A stretch of 64,000 nt of DNA from Siphonodentalium dalli (lineage: Eukaryota; Mollusca; Scaphopoda; Gadilida; Siphonodentaliidae), in NCBI GenBank assembly GCA_032622095.1, contig CP136063.1:85847980-85911979 (forward strand), in the 5' to 3' direction. Below are positions 40,701 to 52,700 of the stretch, in pieces. Position 1 is the first letter of the stretch. Every line of letters starts with the position of its first letter. Below the pieces are notes generated by a model. It ran no database searches and was not told where the DNA came from. It saw nothing but the letters and a program-made list of their open reading frames with translations. A program made the position numbers and the translations under genes.

Positions 40701-43700
40701 TGCGCATGCGTGACTGATTCCGAGCAATCCAATGAGCGTTCGTAGGCGACCAAAAAGTTAACCCCTTTCCTACTATGGTTTACAAAAGCAGGACATATAT
40801 CCATATAGTTCAGTGTTCAGGCTTTCTTTAAGGAAAAATGTATTATACTTTTAAAAATAATATAATGCGAGGGTCCCACGTCAAGGTTGTAGAACAGTTG
40901 TTTAATGTTTCAACCTGAATGACAGAAAACACAGCATAAGAAAGAGCAAGTTCTAGACCGTTATAATGTGAACAGAAAATAAATCAAATGCATGTGATGT
41001 GGTAAATGTACACAAAAATCCACACAGATGTGACATGTCAAAAAGGGACTTAATAATACCATTTGTGTGACAAATGACAATTACCGTTAAATGGCATTGT
41101 TTGTCAAAGCAATACAGATTAAATATAGGTTTACATATAATGGCGTGAAATAAACAATTTATGAATGCGACACGATAGCTCACTAAACTAGAATGCACTC
41201 AGAGAGATGCCAACGTGCGCAAAAATGTAATAAAAAATAATTTCACTGTATTTTACTTAATTTATTTAATTTAATTTAATGTTAGCAAAAAAAGACAATT
41301 ACAATCTTCAATAATTTTATTTAGGGGATAACAGTGTGGTGTTTTGTGATTTCGGAAAGGTACATGGCGAATATACTGTGGCAAATTTAGTTAATGGGCG
41401 ACGGCGGAGCCGGAGCCCATTAACGGGTATTTGCCACAATTATATTCGCCATGTACCTTTCTGAAATCACAAAACACCACACTGTTATCCCCATTCTAAT
41501 GCTCTTCGAACTTAAAAATGTTATTTAGACAAACAAATGGCTCGTAATTATCAACGAAATGTGCGGCCATAGAAAACACTCAGCCAATTCACGACTTTTT
41601 ATTTTAAATTTAATGCGCTAGATAAAATATAGTCCCCCAATTACCATCACTCTTATCGTTAAAAATACCGATAAACATGAAAAATTGCCACCTCAAATAG
41701 AAATAAATATGCACAACAATTAGTTTCTGCATGTACCTGATGTCTTTTTCAGATGTTTACCACTTACAAATTGCGGTTTTGGTTTTACCGCGATCTTGAA
41801 GTTGAATTGAAACAAGGGGAAATTGTTTACTCAATGCGATGTATTTCATGCTGTGTCTGTCGCGGTTTCATGTCAAGAAATTTGGTCAAATGATATCGAG
41901 ACACTGACATTGGTGGGGTATAACGTTGTGGTGTTTTGTATTTTCTGAAAGTACATGTATACAGGGCGAATGTACTGACTGTCAATTTTCGACAAAAGCC
42001 ACATCGCTGGTTTGTTTATATAGCAACGAGCTAGTAACGGAAGTCAGTGCCAAGGGCGTCAACTCTATAATCTACTTCGTAACATCGTCGGCATGTACTG
42101 CGTAAGGGTGACGTCATGGAGTGAAATCGGCAGGGTGACACCAACGTACCTACCTATGAATCTGACTGATCGCCATACTGTTGCGCGAGCGCACGTAACA
42201 ATAACTATAACATATATTGAAGTTTCCACCAATAAGCGTCCACATGCTACATGTAGATAGAAACAAATGTCTGCCACTGTCATTGTGACATGGCTCCGAA
42301 ATTAACAGTTTGTATGATCGTTCATATGAGAATCTTGGTTGATAATAAACAAGGAATAACTGTTCAATAGTTCAATATTCGCTCAATGTGTTCATGTTAA
42401 ATACTCACAGGTTGGCGGGACGTAATTGTATAGTCAATGAATCAATTTATAGAAACAATTATCAAATGGTGAGCCTCACGTAACATCAGGATTGATCCGA
42501 TTGTCAAATTAAGCCTCATTCAGATTTCTCCTGAAAATTCTCGCTTGCATAGACGGAAAATAAATAACTGGTCGTCTGAAACAGAACACCTTATAGTGCC
42601 TCGGGTTATACCGATCACCGTGTGATACAGCATATCAATTGCCATTTCTTCATCTGATGTTGAATAAGAATGTAGTTATATCATTGAGACTTTCACAGAT
42701 AGATAGTTTATTGTTATAAATTGAACATTGAAATTTTACCAACGAAGACATTACAATTCTTTATTTATTAAAAGACAATAAATGATTAAACAAATGATAA
42801 TATTTTATGATGATAGTGATATTCACTAATGCATCAAGAGAGAGTGATGCTCCTTGGTGATGTAACTTACAGGACCCCCCCCCCCCCCCCCCCCTCTCCC
42901 CCCCCCCCCGGCTAATTAGGGGAACGTCAAAATTTTAGTGGTGAACATTCGTATTCATATGAATTATAAATATAAGAAGGTGCGCAACAAAAGAGAAACT
43001 TAAATTAAAGGTACTCAATCCGATCAGACAGTCCCCATATCATCAAGTTACAACATTTCTTCAAAATACCCTTTTGTTATCAGAATCGATTAATTACAAC
43101 AAAATAATGCTAACCGCTGTCAACTATGGTATAAAATTTCCCAAAACGAGATATTTATCAACATGTTGTTAAATGAAATATGGCCATATTATCATTTGCC
43201 TAGCACAACATTTGGCTGTGTTACCACTTGATTTTAGAGTTATCCATTTTCATCCGCAGTTTTGTCCGAGACAATCTGTTTGATGACTTGTTTCTGGGCC
43301 ACAACTAATTACACATTTCGAGAAATAACAAATTTCAAAAATCGATATCTGATCACTCTTGAGCTTTGATGGGTGGGTTCCTCTACTTGAATAAAATATT
43401 TTTCACCCCCGAAGCCAAGGAAATAGTAATTTGGAAGCGTTAATTCGGATAATGCATCTTTAAGCTCCTGTGCTTGTTTAATCCACTTTCCAATCATTCC
43501 ATTTATGTATACAGTAATGCCCTAAATAATCGACTCCTTAACCACAGCAGAATTATGGGTAACTTTTCAGGATTTAGTCGGAAATATGGCTTGTTGCCAT
43601 TCATCGGAAAGCTCTCAGTGCTGTACATGCGCTATTATATTTACTTTTAATTGAATTGATGTTGATGATTTACCCACATGTATGCTATCAGGATTGGAAA

Positions 43701-46700
43701 ATAGATATGTTTACACAAACATACAGGAATTATGAAGGCGGTGCGCGATTGTGTGGGTGTGAGTCAATAAATGTCACTACTGTCAGAGTAAGTCATTGTC
43801 AAATTGTGACATGAAAGCCGACAGAAACTGAGAGCCAGTTGTAATAGTGCCATTTTGGCCAGTCATGCCATTAATGTGGACTCAGCCAGTATTCTGATTA
43901 GTATGGGTAGTGAAAAATAGAAAGTGGATTTCCATCTTCAAAACCATTCCACATGTTGGTCACTTTAATACGTTGATCCCTCATGATGAGCGACACAAGT
44001 ATTTCAAGCTTCACAAGTGTCAGATACAAGCATATTTAGTTATTAACCCTTTCTTTACTAAATACTCATTGACGAGTAGTTCCCATAGAAATGTACAGAT
44101 AAATTGGCCGCTTGTTGAACTTATTAGAGACCTTTCGCAAAACTCACATTCACGATTACGGATACGGATAGGGTACTACATCACCAAAATTTGTGTGCTT
44201 TCTAATCGTTGTCGTATTTTACTATCCATAAGAACGGTTACGATTTCATGGTTTCTAATAAGCTCAAATAACACCTGAAATTTATTTTCTGCAATATATC
44301 ACTTAACTCAGTTCGAGACTTGTCAATATATCTCATGTAAACCATCCAGTTATATTGAGCTACGACCTCTGTGTGCTGTTTAGATTTGCAATCACTGTAC
44401 TCGTCATCATGATTCACGAGCTTCCTATTGAAATAAGTTTGCTATTCACAAAGGATAGTCATCGCTGGCTGCAGACGACACAAAGCCTCACAGTAATCAT
44501 CAAGCTGGAAGTACACAATAAAGCCAGTCGCCAAAAAAATGATCTATTTGGGTAGTAAAAATGTCTCGGCATGGTGCACATCGCATGGACTTTGGTTCGA
44601 TTTGATAGGACCAAAGTAGAAATGATGGCCATCAGCGAGCACATCAACCAATTGTCGCATTTCATAAATCCAAAGAGGTGATAGGCCTGTGAAACCAAAA
44701 TTGCATTCAAATCAAATCACAGACTTGAAGGGGCTTGAAATGATGGCGTCGTGGTTGATGTCAGATACAAATCTAAGAACCCCTCTTCCCTTATCAGCCT
44801 TACATCATCCATGCTAACAACGAACTGAATTTCCACCACATATATATGACCTGGCATTTATACCTGTATTGCTACCATATATCACGAGATTCTCGGGTCG
44901 TACGTCGTGACTGGTCATATATTGTATTGACAATAAACAGGTCATGATTATCGTATTGTTGGATATGAGATGACAAGTGAAGTTTTAGGGGACTGTATAC
45001 CAAACACGCGCTTTGAGTTGTAAAAGTGGTACGAAATAATGATGGTGCGTTTTCGTCAAAACTCTTAGTCGTAGTTTTGCGATAGGACTTTTTGGCAATA
45101 CGGATATATTTACGACTACCAATAGCTATCTGTAATCGTAATTATCTGAACATTTCCCACCAAAAATAGGAATCTTTCTGCACTGTTGTCTGCTTCAATA
45201 TCCCTTCAGATGAATAATAGACAATTCCAGTATATAATTTAAAAATTGAATGGGAGAATCCATTTAGTAAAGAAAGGGGTTAAGTGTTCATGTTAAAGTG
45301 CCGAAATTGTTGCATATCTAACTGGTAATATTTTAAATTATATACCTACTTAAATTACTTTATTGGAGTTCAACGAAGAATTATTTGGAGACAAGATTGT
45401 TAATGGAAAATATTAGATCGACGGGGTTAAATCGATGGGGCATATCTGGGTGATTGGCGATAGTAGTTCACGCGTGATAAGCGTTGATTGATATTGAATC
45501 GATTCAGCACGAGTTTCTCGATTGTTCTAAAGTGTGCTTGAACGCAAACAAGATTTTAGCGCTCATTCTACGTTCAGCTTCTTATGTGTACGGTCAAGGA
45601 AATTATATTGTTAGGCCAATGTAATTTCCTATATATGCGAGGCTTCCTATGGGAGAATCACATATATAAGAGAATACATTGGCAAATGGTTTTCGCAAAA
45701 TGCCAGGAAGCTCCAGTTAGTAACGAAAGGGTTAATTAGAACCTAAAACTAAAAATAGAACCCTCCCACCCAAATTTAGTAACATAGATAATTATTCGAT
45801 TATATTGGCTTTTGAAAAAGTTGATCATCAATACATATGAGAATATAGACTGCAATAGTTTGTTTCATTGCATGATACATGTTTATAGTATGACAGGTCT
45901 TTTGTGATTATTTAATGATAACAATATATATGATGTGCACAGTTTATGTGAAGCAAATTGTTAACCTGAATTTCTAGATTAAAAATTTGTTTATATAATT
46001 CGTAGTCGTTATTCTATAAATCATTTATATTTGTTCGAGTGAAACATGTTAAAACAAAGATTGCCATATTCTTTCAGAAATCACCACAAAGCAGGGAACA
46101 AGCTCTCGAAGCTATTGGAGCACATCTGATTAAAGGCGTTGATGAATCAACCAACTCTGCTATTGAGAAACTTCTTGATAAAGTCCTTGAAAGCTATAAG
46201 TAAGTTTTACTTTTATCAGATTTATATTTTGTACCATTAGCTCAACCCAGTTTTCTTATACATTAGAATTTAAACATAGACTGTGAATTCAATAATAACC
46301 GTTGACACCTAAATTATGACCTTATTAGCATGGCTCGATATATCACAACAAACTTAATTGACCGTAAGAGGGTAATTAAAGGGGGACTGTACAATAAATC
46401 CGGCCATTTATGGGACCATCTCCTATTATACTCAACAGAATATATGCAACAAATGAATGAATTTGACACATGGATGAGTGTAAAATACACTCATTTGCTC
46501 TAAACAACATAGTAATTATAATGAAAATGAGTTTATGACTCAAGTCATAAACTCATTTTCATTATAATTACTATGTTTTTACATTGTTCATAAAGTAATG
46601 AGTGTATTTTGCACTCATCTATGGCTCAAATTCATTCACTTGTTGCATATATTCTGTTCAGTATAATAGAAGATGGTCCTATAAATGGCCGGATTATTGT

Positions 46701-49700
46701 ACAGTCCCCCTTTAAACTGATTTTTCAGTTCGTGAAATATATAAACTTCAGTGTTTCGGCTATTCTTGATGGAATTATCTGGTAGCTTGTGTAACCACAT
46801 ATATCACATAGCCAAACTCAAAAGTATGTTTATGATCCTCAGCTGGCCAATGGTACCTATACTAATTTCAGGGCTCCTAAAGATGTGACTGAGAATGAAA
46901 GCAAGGATTTGATGTCAATCTACACGAATGTTTTGCAGAAGGCTGAAGATCACTTGGGCGAAGAAAGCTCTCTAAATGGGCTGAAATTAGCTGGTCATAT
47001 CTTTGAATGGATAACGACGGTGAGTTGACATACAGCAAGGTGGTTATAACATCGGAAGGCTTATACATATCAGGATATAAATACCCAGATATCATTGTAA
47101 CATAATCACACCTGTATTTTTCTCTTTCATTTTCCTCGATTCTGATTGGACAAGTCCTAACAATGCCTTAACTTGTTGCTTGTATTTCTCAATGAAGATT
47201 TAAATGGCCATGTCACAGGCATAAGAATTTGAGAAGGATTAAAATTCGCATGAGTCGATTGTCCACGGGGCAAATTTACCTAGAGTTTATGATGTGTCCA
47301 TGGTTACCAATCCTTTCTCGGTGAATTGAAAGTGTTCGCTTCAAAGTAAAAACTGATCACTTTGTTGCATTTTTTTTATGATAAAAGATGCCAAATAATA
47401 ATTTATCTCCAAATTGTTGCCAAATAACATGGGTGTAGTGATAACTAGCTTCACCTGTAACAATTAGATGATCAACAGCCTAGTGCGAATTGGAAAACTT
47501 AACTTTCTATTTTTTAAGGCGTAATTTCAAATTCCTGATATAACTGCAGAATGGCAACAATGGATTGGGTGGATTCATGTCAAATTCATAAATTATATTG
47601 TAATTTGTATTTTCCAATTCGAAAAGTGATTTTAATGACACAATTGTTAGTTGTTCCTCCGCGTCAGTTTCATTTAATTTACATTCAAGATTGAACTTGA
47701 CTTGAGTGGTCTTGAACTTCTTTTATCGCGCATTTTGTTTGTTTTGGCAAAATCTTTGTTTATCAGCAAAACAGGATATCTTGAAAAACAACAGTGTTTG
47801 TTAACATATTTTGCTCACTGTAACAAAAGTGTATGTAAACAAAGAAATCAACATGATGTATGGAAAATATGAGTTTACGTTGAAACAGAACACACTGAGA
47901 AATGAGATGGGGAGTAAGAAATTATAGAAAGATTAAAGCGCAAATTCTCATGGCTTCTTTGATTTGTAGCTAACTTCGCTTTTCTTGTAACTTTCTAGGC
48001 ATCACCTGACATTAAATTACAGTCCCTACAGTTCATCAATAAATTGATGGAACATGGAGTCGAAGGAAATGCAGTTGATGTTGTTCATAACCTATTCGAA
48101 GCTATTATAAAGTGTTACAAGTAAGTACATCTGATCGGGTCGTATGTCATACGTTATCAACCTTGACTGACATTGATGTGTCAATTAGTCACAGATCGGA
48201 GGGAGGTTCCTTTTCAACTGAGCCACTTTTCTGATTTGTCTGAAAGTTTTTGGAAGAATTTGTTATGTCAGTGGTCCAGTGTTTTTAAAGGGAGACTACC
48301 TAAATCCAACCATTTAAAAGATGCCTTCTAATATATTCAATGGTAAACGTGAAACAAATAAATGAATTGAATCGAGAATGTATAACTGCAGTCATTTACT
48401 AGGTTGCGTTCTCAGAAAAGTTTCTGCATATGCGACATAACCACAATTGTAATTCAAGTCGAAAATTTGTTGCTGAAACAGGCATTCTGATTGGCCTAGA
48501 GCTGCCTGCCAGGAGTCGCATAATCAAGTCAACCTGAACATTGTTTTCTATAGTTGCGGTTAACAGGAAGATGTTCTGGTGCTGTTACAAGTAACCATAT
48601 GGAACGTATCCATAAATTTGATCACCGAAAAAAGGGATATCTCACTTCAAAGCATGTAATGTTGATAAAAAGTGCTTTTCTTGCCGTTTATTATCCCTCG
48701 CCAAATTAAAAATTTGCAGGGGATATAGTAATGGGTTCCATCCGTCCGTCTGTCCATCTGTCCGTCGCACCGTCCATCTGTCCCGAATTTGTAAGAGTCA
48801 TAACTTGAACAAATGTCAACGGATTTCAAAGATTTGTGGTATATGAGTACACCTGACCATTACCTAGAATGAGTTCGCAAGCCAGGTCCGGCTGGATATT
48901 TTTACCGGAGTTATTGGACTTTGTTTATTATTTTGGTCAAATTTACCAAATAGCAAATAGACGACGTCACAGGGCTCATTTCCACAAATCTCAACGGATT
49001 TCAAAGATATTTGGTACCGTATATGACTTCACCTGACCATTACCTAGAATGAGTTCGCAAGCCAGGTCTGGCCGGATATTTTTACCGGAGTTATTGGACT
49101 TTGTTTATTATTTTGGTCAAATTTACCAAATAGCAAATAGACGACGTCACAGGGCTCATTTCCACAAATCTCAACGGATTTAAAAGATATTTGCTATATG
49201 AGTTCACTTGACCAGTATCTAGAACGAGTTCGCAAACCAGATCCGGCCGGATATTTTCAGCAGAGTTATTGGACTTTTTTTGTGTGCAAATGGACGACGT
49301 CACAGGGCTCATTACCACAAATGTCAACGGATTTAAAAGATTTTTGGTATATGAGTTCACATGACCAGTATCTAGTAAGAGTTCGCAAACCAGGTCCGGC
49401 CGGATATTTTCAGCAGAGTTATTGGACTTGTGCAAATGGACGACGTCACATGGCTAATTTCCACAAATGTCAGTCCTAAAATGAGTTCGCAAGCCAGGCT
49501 TTTTGACAAAATCCCACATCTTGTTTAGCACATACTGAGAACGCAAACATTATTGAGAATGCACTTCCCCAACTGCACATTTCGGCGGGGGATACCGCCA
49601 TCTGCGACTGCTTGTTTTAAATTTGTTAAAGGCCCACTTAATTTTCGAGTCACCGATTATTTTGTTTATAGTGCCTTGATATACGGTTTTAATAACAATA

Positions 49701-52700
49701 TATGCCATAAAATATGATCCAAATACTATAATTCATCACCATTTGAAATGTCTCTGTCTCAGAAAATGCCTATAGAGATATAGAAAACAGCTGAAATCAT
49801 ACAAAGATTACCCCTGTTTTGGCTCCCAGAATGCAACAGAATTCAAACTAAAAATGTATTTTTTAATGGAAGTGGAATAAGTCTATCTTTAAGATTTAAA
49901 GTTATCCCCCTCCATTGAAAATAATAACTACAATCCAGATGAATTTTTTTTTTTAAAGCCCAAATAAATACAAAATTGGCCAAATTAAATCCTCATTTTC
50001 TGGGCGGTTCACAATTGATGACTAAAATATTTGTTTTAAACTATATTTGTTACTCAGAATAAAAACATAATTAAAACAACACAAAAACAACTTTAAAATT
50101 ATACGAACATATCGGTCACATGTTAAAAAGACAGATCAATTTATGTAAGTCAATATTAATTAATGCAAAATAAGACGAGATTTCATAGCTGACCATATAC
50201 AAAAATCACAATGGAAATCAAAGTCAGAAAAGGCCATCATTGCAAACAATGAAACTTACATTCTATATAATTATAATCACATAAATCCGATTAACCAAGT
50301 GCAATAACTCTGTTGCTGACACCAGGGTCTCCAACTAATAAAGTAATGAGCTGTGTTATTTGTTATCGCTATTTTTGCGGAGATAAAAACAAATGTTGCT
50401 TATTAACCTGAGGTGATATGTTGAATATCCACTGATTTCAAATCTTTTATGATGTGAAGCCAGGTTGTTGTTATTAGACGGGAGGCAGTTTATGACACAT
50501 TACGTAACTGATATGCCTTTAAATTAAGTACTGCTCGCTAGTTAAGTACTGCTCGCTTGTACATCCAATTATGGGACAATGCATTTACGTATATTATATT
50601 ACAGACTGCCTAATCAACAAATAATTAAATAACCAGTGTATAGATTAAGCGTTTTGATGATTAGTGTTTTAAATCCAATATTCATTGTGCTCACTGATAA
50701 CAACTCTCTTCAAAGCATATATAAACAAAAAAACACTGATTAGATGTCAAAGAGTTGTGTAATGCCCCCAAATATTTTTTGCCAAATTCTTTTAGAATTT
50801 GCCAAATACTATCCCTTATAGTATAATTTTCTCCAACATTGAGTCTTATTTTGTGGTTTATCGCACCGAACAATAAAATTGTAAAGGGTTGCTTCATCAG
50901 AAGGGCACATTACAAGATGATTAGCTATGTAAACACCACCCACCACACTAAATGCGGGTAATCCCTCACCCATCAATACTAGTTCTATCAGATTAACAGT
51001 ATCTTAATAAAGGTGTTAACTTTTCCTAAACCTTATAAAACACCACTAAGGCCAAAAAAAAAAGGGTTTTGATTCTCGGGCAATTTTTTTTTGAGAATCG
51101 ATGAGGGAGTGAGGGTTTTATTTTTATTTTTTATTTTTGTTATGGGGATAATGCCCATAGTTAGCATGGGTTATTATGCCTTCCCAGGTTAAGAAAATCT
51201 AAGGAGAACATTGTTTTGATATAAACTAATGTATTCCACTATAAAGAATGACCAATGATCACATTATACTACCCGTACATCATATATATATTGTTGGTAT
51301 ATTTGATATATGTATGTACCTTTTTATAGTATATATCTATTTATATCAGACCTGTTTACTTTCATAATTGGAAATAGGGAGATTTGTCCTCAGAAATAGG
51401 GAGATTTAGTGAAAAATAGGGAGATTTTTTTCAATGTCAGTAACATGGAAAACACTTCATATTTTTTATTTAAATGTCATAGACTGTTAGTTGCATTTAA
51501 TTTTAGTTTGCATCTGCCACACCTCAGTTACCTGTTTCTTGATTTTCTGCATTCAAAGGCACACCCGTTCGGTAGTATTCACAGTTTAGTACATCTATGA
51601 TCTATGCGCAATTAACGGCCTTGACACCGACTACCGAGTGTCTCTAGTCTAATTTCTAAAATCACTGAATCATTGGGAATAAAATACGATTTTTCGGTTA
51701 TGGATCATGCTTTATTTCCAACAAGCCAAAATACAACGATTAAAAATATATTTGCACACTTGCTCTCGGATAATTTTGACGCCAAATATATTCAGTAACA
51801 TCGGTGAATTTAAACTTAATTAAAGAGAATACGAATGGACAGATTTGTTTGAGGTCCGTTCGATTCTCGTTCTCTGTTACTGCGTACGTGTATATAAAAC
51901 ACGGAATACAACAAAGACGGAAACGGAACTAAAACAATCAAAGTTTAAATCGGGATTATACATTTTATATCTATCTATATACTTTAATATTTATCCATCT
52001 ATACTATAGTAACTATACATGCTAGCCATAAAAACTTCAAATACTATTAAATTAAACCAGCATACACATTGCCAATACGCACCATATTTCTTTCCGGTTT
52101 GCGTTCCCGAAATTGGAAATCACATAAATGTTTACAGCACGGAAACACATTTGACTTAATAAACTTGGGGTTTGGGCAGCTTGTGGTGACAATATACCTG
52201 GTAGTTATCGTTGAATACCAACACATACACCATTGTATGTCTATCATATTCAATGTTTGAAACGTAACTAATTTTTCTTTTCTAGTTTCCCATTTTCGTG
52301 TTATCATTTGACAGCATCGGTCAATTTGAAAATCGTAATAAAATGCTTCAACGCGGGCCTTTTTTCCAGACGCGGCTATGCCTGAGAATCAAAACCCTTT
52401 TTTTTTTTGGCCTAATATAATTATGTTGTTAGAGTTTCCTCAAATGATTGGCATTGATTGACCAATATTTTTCAACTTTCTTGAGGAATTAAAAAGTGAC
52501 GATGCCAAAACATTTGCCAAATGAAAATATTTTGTGCCAAATGTGAATTATTTTTGCCATTGGCGATGTCCATTTAAATTGGTACTCACACTCTACATGG
52601 AGTGCATATGTTCATCTCAACAGTCATGGACTATCTTGTTTTTTTTTTTCAGAACGGGAAATAACATCTCTGATAAGGAGAACGAGGTGTTCATCTCCAT

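Larger units (their letters stand above)
36382..40858 (+). mobile_element. DIRS-type (tyrosine-recombinase class) retrotransposon remnant, about 4.5 kb
   Basis: Inverted terminal repeats: 36406-36571 and 40652-40815 are complementary, with a handful of mismatches over about 165 bases. The outermost ends differ (left TTTTTCCGCCAAAGGAAGCC; right GTTCAGGCTTTCTTTAAGGA...). Just inside the right repeat, 40491-40590 joins the complements of both unlike ends, the internal complementary region of DIRS1-type elements. The core (37.5-40.3 kb) is more GC-rich than the intron and holds one longer frame. No reverse transcriptase, RNase H, methylase or recombinase is recognisable and the length is short for the group, so it is a decayed or deleted copy. 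Confidence 0.68.

Noticed and set aside
43910-44278. 122-codon frame overlapping the start of the piggyBac-like element
   Set aside because: It crosses the TTAA border of the element, so it cannot be an old coding unit, and it has no transposase motif.
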